A DNA stretch of 18,303 nt from an uncultured Actinomycetes bacterium (GCA_903930195.1 CAIYXH010000044.1:1-18303), one strand, 5' to 3'. Positions 1 to 6,639 are shown, counted from the stretch's first letter. Numbers and translations: made by a program. Notes: a model not told the origin generated them from the letters alone.

Positions 1-2
1 AG

Positions 3-317
3 CGCCTCCGCGCCCGCGACATCGTCGACTCCGAGTCCTCCGGCGTCGCGGAGTGGGAGGTGCGCGTCGAGCTCGGGTCGCACGCCGACGCCCATGACTT
101 GGCGGACAGGCTCGAGGGCGAAGGCTTTCGCGTCGTGCGCCGCTGGACGTACGTCCTCGTCGGGGTCGATGACGAGGAGAGCGCCTCGGCGCTCGCCGAG
201 CAGCTGAAGGCCGAAGCGCCTGCCGGTGCGACCGTCGAGGTCGCCCCGGGGAGCGGGCTCGTCTGGCAGGTTCTGCCGGGCAACCCGTTCGCCGTCTTCG
301 GCGGACTCGCCGGCTGA
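3..317 (+). CDS. Conserved hypothetical protein, 5' end outside window
   Basis: The frame is open from the left edge to a TGA at 315-317, so the gene may be cut by the window edge. The C-terminal 85 residues alternate acidic helices and short beta strands (WTYVLVGVDDEESASALAEQ), look like a small alpha/beta fold, and end in NPFAVFGGL. I see no catalytic motif, signal peptide or membrane segment. The first in-window start is GTG at 60. The stretch VAEWEVRVEL just before it looks like a natural N-terminus, but the codon for its first residue (45-47) is GTC, so either the protein starts further left or the usual start is altered. The stop overlaps the degraded transglutaminase-like gene that follows, so the two were probably co-transcribed. 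Function unknown. Confidence 0.6.
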   Translation, partial: RLRARDIVDSESSGVAEWEVRVELGSHADAHDLADRLEGEGFRVVRRWTYVLVGVDDEESASALAEQLKAEAPAGATVEVAPGSGLVWQVLPGNPFAVFGGLAG

Positions 318-1120
318 TCCGCGAGGTCGGATCCCGGCTCGAGCTGACCGTCGCCGGTCAGGTCCAGCTCGCCTTCCACGTCGCGGTCGCCGCGGATGCG
401 AGCGGAGGGCTCGACGTCGTCGACCGTCTCGACCTCAGCCTCGACGGGCGGACACTCACCTTCAAAGAGCTCGCCGCACAGCACGGCGGACGGGTTCACG
501 TCGCCGAGTGCGGCCCCGGCTTCCTGGTCGCCGACTACACGGCAACAGTGACCGGCACGGCGACTCCCGCGGACGTCGCCGAGATCGAGCTCTTCACCTA
601 CCGGCAGCCGAGCCGCTACTGCGAGTCCGACCGCTTGGAGGCGTTCGCCCGCTCGGAGTTCGGCGGGCTCTAGGGGAAGGAGCTCGTCGACGGGATCTCG
701 TCATGGGTCGGCACGCGTGTCGCCTACGTCTCGGGCAGCAGCCGCCCGACCGACGGTGCTGTCGAGACGCTGCTCGCCTGCCGGGGTGTCTGCCGCGACC
801 ACGCTCACCTCACCGTGGCGCTGCTGCGCGCGATGGAGGTTCCCGCCCGTATGGCCGCCGTCTACGCACCGGGCCTCGCTCCGATGGACTTCCACGCCGT
901 CGCCGAGGCCTACGTCGGCGGCGCCTGGCACGCGGTCGACCCGACACTCCTCGCCCCGCGCCAGACGATGGTGCGCATCGCCACGGGGCACGACGCGGCG
1001 GCGACGGCCTTCCTCAGCAGCTACGGCGCGCCGATCATCCTCGAGCGCATCGAGGTCTACGCGAGCTCGGACGGACCGCTCCCCGGGGACGATCCCGGCG
1101 AGCTCGTCTCACTTGGCTGA
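317..1120 (+). pseudogene. Transglutaminase-like cysteine protease homologue, broken by an in-frame stop
   Basis: Read in one frame from 317 to the TGA at 1118-1120, this gives a complete transglutaminase-like protein of about 267 codons, interrupted by TAG at 671-673. The N-terminal half is a beta-rich domain ending in YRQPSRYCESDRLEAFA. The C-terminal half is the catalytic core: Cys in GVCRDHAHL (codon 791-793), His in MDFHAVAEA (893-895) and Asp in HAVDPT (938-940) are all present. There is no ATG, GTG or TTG in frame near the expected start. The natural position, overlapping the upstream stop, reads TGATC where TGATG would be normal, so the start codon is probably ATG changed to ATC. Homologues act as cytoplasmic or peripheral cysteine peptidases or transglutaminases. 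The intact triad suggests recent inactivation, a sequencing error, or restart downstream of the TAG, for example GTG at 812 or ATG at 833. Confidence 0.7.
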
Positions 1121-1618
1121 GGCCGCAATAATAAGGCTCGACCGGAGCTTGATGGAATTGCGCCTGCCTAATCAGGCATTAGGAGTTTCGGAAGTCTATT
1201 CCGAACTACAGAGACAAAAGACAACCAGAAGGACCCTACGTGGGCGGGAATGGACCTCGTAAGGGGTCTCTGCTTTCACGGTGGGAAGCCGTCGGCCCAA
1301 AGTCTGTGGCGGCCAAAGGTCGAACCGGTCTGGTCGAAGTCGACGAATTGCGGATCGGGACGCAATCGTTTGCGTTAGCCGCGGTCTGTGTCATCCCTAC
1401 GCTTAAGTGGGCAACAAACTACTACAAACTGTGCTGACGGTAGGAAACGCGTAAGGATCGCGGTGTATTTTGGGTATAGCGGCGCAATTCACTTGCGCTC
1501 GGAGAGGACGTCCACGTAATTAAGCCCGCGAACTCGGTCTCAACTGCATGCGGCAATTGGCAAGACCGGGTTCTGCGGCTCAATGACAACTCTCAAGAAC
1601 TCCCTTTCCCATGTGGGT
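1121..1618 (+). ncRNA. Candidate HEARO / omega-RNA (IscB-type guide RNA) stand-alone element
   Basis: This stretch has clearly lower GC than its flanks and no coding periodicity on either strand, but is dense in stem-loops. Seen directly: GCCTG/CAGGC (1162-1166 with 1173-1177), an alternative CCTAAT/ATTAGG (1167-1172 with 1178-1183), TTCGGAA/TTCCGAA (1187-1193 with 1199-1205), a GACC/GGTC hairpin around CTCGTAAGG near 1254-1267, ACGG/CCGT near 1279-1293, a nested GCGG/CCGC (1350-1353 with 1379-1382) enclosing ACGCAA/TTGCGT (1360-1365 with 1370-1375), GCGCAA/TTGCGC (1482-1487 with 1493-1498), and an 11-bp stem with one G-T pair (1530-1540 with 1563-1573). HEARO RNAs are known to sit immediately 5' of ATGA or GTGA; here ATGACA follows at 1583 and again at 1619. 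HEARO RNAs are omega-RNAs that guide IscB nucleases, but no iscB is present. Strand and left end are inferred. Other structured RNA classes remain possible. Confidence 0.5.
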
Positions 1619-2131
1619 ATGACACCGCGCCAGTGGCGCCGGCGGAGTCTGCTCGTTGTCGCCCTCCTCGCAGCCTTCGTGCTCGGGCAGACGCCCGGCT
1701 GGCTCGAGGTGCGCCTCGCGACCCGGCCGAACGGCTCGACCGCGTGGGTGCGGAGCGCCGACGTCTCGCTCACGTACGACCCGTACCGGATCGAGGTCAA
1801 CCTGAGCACGCGCCACGTCCGCCTGCTGCGCGGCTCGACGGTTCTGCTCGACGTCCAGGGAACGTTCGGCTCGAAGCGGTACCCGACGCCGACGGGCTCG
1901 TTCTTCGTGGCGCTCCTCGCCCGTGCGCCCGACGCGAGCTACGGCCCCTTCGTCCTGGTTACTTCTGCCCATTCACGCGCGATCGCGAATTGGCAAGGCT
2001 CCGGCGACGCGATCATCGGCATCCACGGCCTTCTCGGCGGCGCTGCCTCACACGGCTGCATCCAGCTGCCGCTCCGCGAGCTCGAGCAGTTCCGTCAGGT
2101 TCCCGCAGGCACCCCGATCACGATCACCTGA
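1619..2131 (+). CDS. L,D-transpeptidase (YkuD domain), membrane-anchored
   Basis: Cross-links peptidoglycan through 3-3 bonds outside the membrane, by family knowledge. From the start at 1619 the protein has 170 residues: a basic stretch and one hydrophobic segment (residues 7-22) acting as signal or anchor, a partial SH3-like strand region with GWLEVRLATRPNGSTAWVR (28-45), then the YkuD fold with YPTPTGSFF (89-97), H136 in GIHG and the catalytic motif SHGC (144-147). The conserved Arg usually after HGCI is Gln here. ATG at 1583 would add 12 residues whose codons lack the G/C-rich third positions of the rest, so 1619 is preferred. The SH3-like part looks short for the family, so the N-terminus may be trimmed. 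The gene begins exactly where the structured element upstream ends, which may have removed its own promoter and ribosome-binding site. Confidence 0.8.
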   Translation: MTPRQWRRRSLLVVALLAAFVLGQTPGWLEVRLATRPNGSTAWVRSADVSLTYDPYRIEVNLSTRHVRLLRGSTVLLDVQGTFGSKRYPTPTGSFFVALLARAPDASYGPFVLVTSAHSRAIANWQGSGDAIIGIHGLLGGAASHGCIQLPLRELEQFRQVPAGTPITIT

Positions 2132-2305
2132 CCAAAACGGACACTTGCCGTCACCGTTGTGTTCGAGTCGGATGAGGATGGTCGGGTGCTCGCCTCGATC
2201 CTGCAAGGTTGGGGCGTCTTTAGTCAGGGCCGCTCTCACGATGAAGCACGTCCAGTCCTGTCCCGGTGTTCGAGCCCTTCGTGCCACCCGAGTAGACTCC
2301 CGGCG

Positions 2306-2878
2306 ATGCGCCGCCGACTCCTCGGGATGTCGCTGCTCGGACTCCTGACAGCGCTCGCCGTCGCCGCGGTCGCGACCGCCGGCCCAGCGACGAAGACGGT
2401 GGCCGTGACCTTCACGGGTGGCTTCGTGATCCAGTCCGACGACTACGGCCGGCCGGTGCCGCTCTACGCCTCGATGCTCGGCGTGACGCCGGCGATCTTC
2501 CGCCAGGCGTTCAGCGGCGTCCATCCGAGCTCGACCCACACACCGACAGCCGCCGAGGAGCAGGCGAACAAGGCGCAGCTGCTCTCGGTGCTCGGGCCCT
2601 ACGGCGTCACGAACGACGAGATGGACAACGTCGCCGACTACTACCGCTTCGACTCCCTGAACGGCCAGACCTGGCCGCATCGGGTGGCAACGGCGGTGGC
2701 GACGATCAAGGGCGGGAAGGTCATCTCCATCCGGCTCACCGACGGCGGCTCCGGGTACCCGTACCCGCCGACCGTCTCGATCCCCGGCTTCCCGACGGTG
2801 CAGGCCACGGCGAACCTGGTCTTCACGACGACGTTCGCCACGAACGGCCACGTCGGCTCGATCACGCTCGCGCGCTAG
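2306..2878 (+). CDS. Secreted hypothetical protein
   Basis: 190 residues from the ATG at 2306, which places a typical signal peptide at the N-terminus: MRRR, then a Leu/Ala-rich core and an AxA-like cleavage region near residues 24-28. An upstream GTG at 2159 would bury this signal inside the protein and is rejected. The mature part is beta-rich and ends in a segment with GGKVISIRLTDGGSGYPYPP followed by PTVSIPGFP. That resembles the GGSGY..PTV beta repeat seen in many surface and phage-associated proteins. No catalytic residues are recognised. The gene ends tail to tail with the YdeI-family gene: the four bases CTAG at 2875-2878 provide both stop codons. Function unknown. Confidence 0.65.
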   Translation: MRRRLLGMSLLGLLTALAVAAVATAGPATKTVAVTFTGGFVIQSDDYGRPVPLYASMLGVTPAIFRQAFSGVHPSSTHTPTAAEEQANKAQLLSVLGPYGVTNDEMDNVADYYRFDSLNGQTWPHRVATAVATIKGGKVISIRLTDGGSGYPYPPTVSIPGFPTVQATANLVFTTTFATNGHVGSITLAR

Positions 2879-3462
2879 ACGTCCTTCTGCGGGTGGATCG
2901 TCTCGCCACGGGCGAGCATCGCGACGAACTGCTCGATGCGGCGTGCCCGTGTCTCCGCGCGCTTGGCCTCGCCGACCCGGTAGAGGATTGCGTAGCGGTT
3001 CTGGCGATTGAGCTTCGCGAACATCGCGTGCGCGTCGGCATCGGCGGCAAGCGCAGCCTCGAGGTCGGCCGGCACCTCGATCGTGGCTGAGCCGGCGTAG
3101 GCGACATCGAGGCGCCCGTCGCCTCGCGCGCGCTCGAGCTCGGCGAGCCCCGCCGGATGCATCCGGCCGTCGGCGACGAGCCGCACGACGAGACCGACGT
3201 TCCGCTTCGACCACGCGCTCCGCGCCCGGCGGCGGCTGAACCGCTGGAGATACGTGGCCTCGTCCCGGCGCCGCACCTGCCCGTCGATCCAGCCGTGGCA
3301 CAGCGCCTCGTCGAGGGCGTGGTCGTAGCTGAGACTCGTCGGCTCGACCGTTCCCTTCTTCGCGAGCACGAGCCAGACGGCGTCCGGTGATTCGTGGTTC
3401 TTCGCGAGCCAGGCGCGCCATGCGGCCGCGTCGCGAACCATCAGCTCGTCCGGGTCGGTCAC
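2875..3462 (-). CDS. YdeI/OmpD-associated family protein
   Basis: 195 residues, close to the usual size of this family. Family-typical features are the N-terminal AAAWRAWLAKNHESPDAVWL (residues 12-31), the signature YDHALDEALCHGWIDGQ (46-62), a basic QRFSRRRARSAWSKRN segment and a C-terminal helical tail with EVPADLEAAL and KLNRQNRYAILYRVGEAKRA. Members are annotated as YdeI/OmpD-associated or bacteriocin-protection proteins, but their biochemical role is unsettled; they are small cytoplasmic proteins without known catalytic residues. The start at 3462 gives a natural MTDPDELMV N-terminus. No operon partner on this strand; the neighbouring genes are convergent (2306-2878) or antisense remnants. 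Family call is strong, function weak. Confidence 0.85.
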   Translation of the reverse strand: MTDPDELMVRDAAAWRAWLAKNHESPDAVWLVLAKKGTVEPTSLSYDHALDEALCHGWIDGQVRRRDEATYLQRFSRRRARSAWSKRNVGLVVRLVADGRMHPAGLAELERARGDGRLDVAYAGSATIEVPADLEAALAADADAHAMFAKLNRQNRYAILYRVGEAKRAETRARRIEQFVAMLARGETIHPQKDV

Positions 3463-3498
3463 GGCCCAAGTCTGGCACGAGCCTGCGCGATCGCGTGC

Positions 3499-3825
3499 TT
3501 GCAGAAGGCGTTCGCGCGGCGCGTACTCGCCGCGCGATCAAACGTCTCGTCCTCACCGGACGAGCGTGCGCGCGGGCTCGGGCCTGCCGGTCGGTTTCAC
3601 GAGCACGGCCAACTCGCCGTCCCCGACGGCCTCACGATTACCTGGCCGGGGTCCGGGAAGGGCTCGATGACAAGCGGCGTCGGGCACGGCACCTCGACGG
3701 CGACCTCGATTCCCCGTCCATGTTCGAACGGCAGCCGCAGCGCGCACGGGGCCTACCGCTCCGTGGTCAGCGTCACCGCTGTGACGACCGTCGAGACGCT
3801 GATCCTTTCAGGCTTCCCGACCTGA
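3499..3825 (+). pseudogene. Possible remnant of a secreted protein (C-terminal part)
   Basis: From about 3550 to the TGA at 3823-3825, one plus-strand frame shows strong G/C preference at third positions, as the real genes here do, and a plausible beta-rich peptide (LAVPDGLTITWPG, then SVVSVTAVTTVETLILSGFP). Upstream the frame stays open but runs into the 5' end of the oppositely oriented YdeI-family gene. It has no signal peptide and no ribosome-binding site; TTG at 3499 is only a nominal start. I read it as the 3' end of a gene whose 5' part has been lost. It could also be a small intact gene with an unusual start. No family recognised. Confidence 0.3.
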
Positions 3826-3845
3826 GCCTCTTTCGTCGCGAGTGG

Positions 3846-4232
3846 CTATGACGCGGCGATGTCTGCGGCGATCTCCTTGCCCGCCGTGCGTGTCAGCGCC
3901 GGAAGGTCGACGAGACGCGCGACGAACGCGGACGCCTGCCGCGGCGTGAGGAGAACCGTGTCGTGCTTCCGGCGGCCTTTCGGAGCGCTGCCGTCGTCGG
4001 TTACGTGCGCCACGACCTCCTCGGCGTAGGGCATGACGATGGCGCCGTTCGGCCTCAGGTGTCCGCGATCAGGGCCCGGGGGAAGGGAGATCGTCACGAA
4101 GCCACTGCTTTTGCGCACGCAGACGATGGCGGCGACGCGACCACTGCGATCGAGAAGATCCCACGCATCGGGACGACGATGATGCGCGGTCTGGCCGAGC
4201 AGAACCTCGTCGAGGATGTCGAGAGCACTCAT
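3846..4232 (-). CDS. Hypothetical protein
   Basis: 128 residues from ATG at 4232; a longer frame to 4334 adds an arginine- and proline-rich stretch that looks like read-through of another frame and is rejected. The protein begins MSALDILDEVLLGQTAHHRR and continues with a beta-rich centre (GRVAAIVCVRKSSGFVTISL) and LTPRQASAFVARLVDLPAL near the end. No signal peptide or membrane segment, so probably cytoplasmic. No motif I can tie to a function. It lies 31 bases downstream of the secreted-protein gene at 4264-4824 on the same strand, so the two could share a transcript. Confidence 0.55.
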   Translation of the reverse strand: MSALDILDEVLLGQTAHHRRPDAWDLLDRSGRVAAIVCVRKSSGFVTISLPPGPDRGHLRPNGAIVMPYAEEVVAHVTDDGSAPKGRRKHDTVLLTPRQASAFVARLVDLPALTRTAGKEIAADIAAS

Positions 4233-4263
4233 TGGCGTGTCTCGAGAGTGACGGAAAGGCCGC

Positions 4264-4824
4264 TCAGGGAATGCTGGCCGCGAACCCGATCGGACCGCCG
4301 GGCGCGTCGCCGCAGGCGATCGAGACCGAAACACCCACGGCGAAGTGGCTGGTGGTGACGAGCCACTGCTCGAAGAACGGCGGCAGTGCGCAGGTCGTCC
4401 CGTCCACGGTGATGCTGGAGGGGGTCAGGGATTCGATGACACCGGAGGCGTGCGCGGTCTCGCCCTGGATGGTCACACTGCCGGGGCCGAACGTCGCCGA
4501 ACTCGTGACGCACACACACGAAAGCTGACCGCCGACGACCGTGGACGAGCTCACCTCGGGCGTGTCCTTGATTCGTTGGAGCACGCGGTTGAGGCAGCCG
4601 ATGCTCACAGCCTCGCCCACGTCGAACCGCCCGGTGAGCGCGCGACGCAGCTTGGCGTCGACGCTGCAGGAAAGGCGCCCGACCTGGATTTGCGACCCGA
4701 GCTTCGTGATCGTTCCGGTCGAGCCGTTCACCAGCTCGGCTTTGGTCGGTGCCGCGGCACGAGCTGGGCCGGCGAACGCCGCAAATGACAACGCCGCGAT
4801 CACGATGCGCATTAGCCGGCCCAT
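4264..4824 (-). CDS. Secreted protein with two DUF5666-like repeats
   Basis: 186 residues from ATG at 4824; a TTG at 4833 and ATG at 4812 are alternative starts, all keeping the same signal peptide (MRIVIAALSFAAFAGPARA). The mature part contains the same unit twice: GTITKLGSQIQVGRLSCSV followed by RFDVGEAVSIGC, then GVIESLTPSSITVDGTTCAL followed by HFAVGVSVSIAC. Each unit has the pattern of DUF5666-type beta barrels, here with paired cysteines, plus an SCVCV stretch between them. That suggests an extracellular, possibly disulfide-stabilised protein. No enzymatic residues are visible. Same-strand neighbours are the truncated carboxypeptidase-regulatory-like gene at 4868-5593 and the hypothetical gene at 3846-4232. 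Confidence 0.6.
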   Translation of the reverse strand: MGRLMRIVIAALSFAAFAGPARAAAPTKAELVNGSTGTITKLGSQIQVGRLSCSVDAKLRRALTGRFDVGEAVSIGCLNRVLQRIKDTPEVSSSTVVGGQLSCVCVTSSATFGPGSVTIQGETAHASGVIESLTPSSITVDGTTCALPPFFEQWLVTTSHFAVGVSVSIACGDAPGGPIGFAASIP

Positions 4825-4867
4825 TTCGTGCAAGCATGACAGGCGGTTGCCCGTTTGGCTAGGCGCG

Positions 4868-5593
4868 CTACTTCTTGGAAAGAGAGAGCGTCTCGGCCTG
4901 CGGCGTGCAGGTCATCGTGCTGTTCCCACTGAGCTCGTTCTCTCGCGCCTGCGCAAGGCTCGGGCTCGCGGTGTAGATCGTCACCGTGCCGCTGCCTCCG
5001 CCCTTCGCCACATGGAACACCAGCGCCGGTGTATTGCTCCCGTCGTGCAGCGTCGCATTACCGCCCTTGTCGAGCGCGTACGGGCCGGCCGGAACTCTCA
5101 ACGGCTTGTAGGCCTGGAACGGCTTCTTCGTATACGGGTTGATCGTCGCGGGCGCGCCGCCCGACTCACACTGCGGACGCGACACCCACGAGGACAGCGT
5201 CACCGTTGCCGCTCCTCCGCTGCCGCAGGGCGTGTACTCGAGCTTGACGAAGTTCTTCGTGCTGGAGCCCTGGAGCGTGGTCGTCTCGGCTGCGGTTGAT
5301 GTCGCGCCGGTTCGCCGCATGGTTCCGTTGATCGTGGCGTCTTCGACCTTGCACGTGTCGAAGTCGACGTTCGTCTTGTCCGAGGTGAGGTCGACGCTCT
5401 CGTGGGTGGGATCGAAGCCACGGTCGCCGTCGCTCGGCACCACGTCGTACGTCCCCTTCGGGAGGGTCAACGTGTAGTTGCCCTTGTCGTCGGTCGTGGT
5501 CGAGTGGCCTTCCGCGCCCTCGGCCGTGACGGTGACGCCGGGCGCGGGCGACGGCTTGCCGCTGCACGTGCTCGCCGACAGGCTGCACGACAC
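4868..5593 (-). CDS. Carboxypeptidase-regulatory-like (Ig-fold) protein, apparently 5'-truncated
   Basis: The nominal start is GTG at 5593, giving 241 residues. The N-terminal part matches a carboxypeptidase-regulatory-like domain: a PGVTVTAEG strand, then TTTDDKGNYTLTLPKGTYDV. The in-frame sequence just upstream of the GTG, LSGTVRAVSC, is the usual first strand of that domain, so coding begins before 5593 and runs toward the preceding gene. The rest is beta-rich with a glycine-rich stretch near residues 200-206 and several cysteines. Relatives are exported, but no signal peptide is found here: upstream the frame enters the neighbouring gene's sequence near 5640. I infer that a deletion removed the start and signal of this gene and fused it, out of frame, to the gene above. 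Confidence 0.55.
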   Translation of the reverse strand: MSCSLSASTCSGKPSPAPGVTVTAEGAEGHSTTTDDKGNYTLTLPKGTYDVVPSDGDRGFDPTHESVDLTSDKTNVDFDTCKVEDATINGTMRRTGATSTAAETTTLQGSSTKNFVKLEYTPCGSGGAATVTLSSWVSRPQCESGGAPATINPYTKKPFQAYKPLRVPAGPYALDKGGNATLHDGSNTPALVFHVAKGGGSGTVTIYTASPSLAQARENELSGNSTMTCTPQAETLSLSKK

Positions 5594-6183
5594 GGCGCGA
5601 ACCGTCCCGGAGAGCCGTCGAACACGAAGGCCCCCGGGACGAGCGCCCCATTCCTGAACGAGTACATCCGCGTTGCCAGCAAGTCGTCCTTGCTCTGGCC
5701 CGGCGCGAGGTCGCGCGCGACGTAGTTCAGATCGAGGTCATTCACGACACTGAACTCAGCAGTCGGTGCCTTGTAAGTCCAGTCGTCGTGGAGCCCCGTC
5801 GTGTTGTTGATGTGCCAGAACCTCGGATCACCGTTCACAACGCCGGCGACGAAGATCCACAAGACGATGTCGAGCTTCGCCGTGATCCAGACGCTCGAGA
5901 GCGCGGCACCCAGCCCCTCGCAGAACTCCGCGAGCTCTTCGTCGGGCCGCTCGGTGGAGTACCGCTCGAGCCAAGCCCGAGTATCGATTCCCTCGAGCGT
6001 CTCGGTGCCGACGTAACCGATCACGCCGGTGAAGTCGATGGCCGTCCTGACGACGATGTGCTTCTTGCTGCGCTGTCCGGGCATCGCCAACACGTCGATC
6101 TGGCCGTCGCGCAGCTCGACCGCCTGGCTGTCCGCGCTCATGACGACGCCGGTCGACGTGATGTCCAGAGCCAGAAGTCCCAT
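5467..6183 (-). CDS. Hypothetical protein, resembles Ntn-hydrolase/proteasome-beta N-terminus; 3'-truncated
   Basis: ATG at 6183 follows GGAG directly and lies about 10 bases after a TACGAT -10-like hexamer, so the transcript may be nearly leaderless. The first 180 or so residues look like genuine protein: MGLLALDITSTGVVMSADSQ, then RSKKHIVVRTAIDF, GVIGYVGTETLEGIDTRAWL and a central hydrophobic LDIVLWIFVAGVV. The opening strand with GVVMSADS and the following GYVG segment recall proteasome-like Ntn hydrolases; this is a weak resemblance, not an assignment. After FRNGALVPGAFVFDGSPG (about 5610) the peptide turns into a run of Arg and Ala that is the out-of-frame reading of the next gene. The 127-base same-strand overlap with 4868-5593 is therefore best explained by a deletion junction near 5600-5640. 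A LexA-like box lies about 30 bases upstream. Confidence 0.55.
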   Translation of the reverse strand: MGLLALDITSTGVVMSADSQAVELRDGQIDVLAMPGQRSKKHIVVRTAIDFTGVIGYVGTETLEGIDTRAWLERYSTERPDEELAEFCEGLGAALSSVWITAKLDIVLWIFVAGVVNGDPRFWHINNTTGLHDDWTYKAPTAEFSVVNDLDLNYVARDLAPGQSKDDLLATRMYSFRNGALVPGAFVFDGSPGRFAPCRAACRRARAAASRRPRPASPSRPRARKATRPRPTTRATTR

Positions 6184-6213
6184 CTCCGATCGATCGTAAG
6201 CAAAGCTACCGAC

Positions 6214-6233
6214 CGAACATCTGTTCGTATACT
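6214..6233 (+). promoter_or_regulatory. LexA-like SOS box overlapping a divergent promoter
   Basis: CGAACATCTGTTCG at 6214-6227 is a perfect palindrome of the form CGAAC-N4-GTTCG, as in Gram-positive and actinobacterial LexA operators. It is followed immediately by TATACT (6228-6233), a good -10 for the plus-strand gene. The minus-strand gene starts at 6183 with its own -10-like TACGAT near 6192-6197. A repressor bound here could control both. Palindrome seen directly; LexA binding inferred. Confidence 0.55.
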
Positions 6234-6275
6234 CCCGATCTGGGACGCGCGAACGCCAACCTGTATCCGATCTTC

Positions 6276-6620
6276 TTGCACGCTCTCCGGGAGGGGAAGC
6301 TCGAGGTCGCAGAGCGCGTCGCCCGGGAGTTGACGTCGATCAACCTCGCCGACGCTCTAGAGCTCACAGCGCTGATTGCGAGGTCCAACCCGCGGCGAGC
6401 GGCGCGGGTGAGCGCGAAGTGGCTCATGCGGTACCTGGAGGACTTGGGCGCCCCAACGATGCGCGACGCGACTGCCGCGGTAGGTGCGCTTACCGCCCTC
6501 GGTGGGTCCGAGCATGACGATGCCCTCGCTGCGCTGAGAGCGATGGCGGCGCGGGCGTCATCTGCACGGAGGCATCGGGGCGCCCGCGCTGCCACGCCGA
6601 TCGCATGCGAGTCTCGTTAG
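6276..6620 (+). CDS. Hypothetical alpha-helical protein
   Basis: The frame shows clear G/C-rich third positions and encodes a helical, HEAT-like protein: KLEVAERVARELTSINLADALELTALI, then RRAARVSAKWLMRYLEDL, DATAAVGALTAL and EHDDALAALRAMAARAS. The TTG at 6276 is only a nominal start: coding continues upstream as GRANANLYPIFL to CTG at 6240, seven bases after the TATACT at 6228-6233. That would fit a leaderless transcript with an unusual start. No ATG or GTG is available in that stretch, and no Shine-Dalgarno sequence precedes TTG 6276. The adjoining LexA-like box suggests damage-inducible expression. The last residues (RRHRGARAATPIACESR) look unstructured. Function unknown; it could be a regulatory or scaffold protein. 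Confidence 0.5.
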   Translation: MHALREGKLEVAERVARELTSINLADALELTALIARSNPRRAARVSAKWLMRYLEDLGAPTMRDATAAVGALTALGGSEHDDALAALRAMAARASSARRHRGARAATPIACESR

Positions 6621-6639
6621 GACATCACCGAGGTCGGGC

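Noticed and set aside
226..1131. Long plus-strand frame of 301 codons
   Set aside because: Arg/Pro-rich product is the shifted reading of the small upstream gene and the transglutaminase-like pseudogene, which has clear family motifs in its own frame.
1240..1437. 65-codon frame inside the structured element
   Set aside because: No codon bias, and it lies across several perfect stem-loops; better explained as structured RNA.
1121..1618. tmRNA, group II intron or RNase P RNA as explanation of the structured block
   Set aside because: No tRNA-like ends or tag frame ending in a plausible degradation tag, no domain V, and no RNase P core motifs were found.
2150..2290. Possible insertion-sequence end between the L,D-transpeptidase and secreted-protein genes
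   Set aside because: Composition differs slightly from neighbours, but I found no inverted repeats, target duplication or transposase fragment to support it.
2048..3556. Minus-strand frame of 502 codons
   Set aside because: Arg-rich shadow across three real genes on both strands; no domain recognisable.
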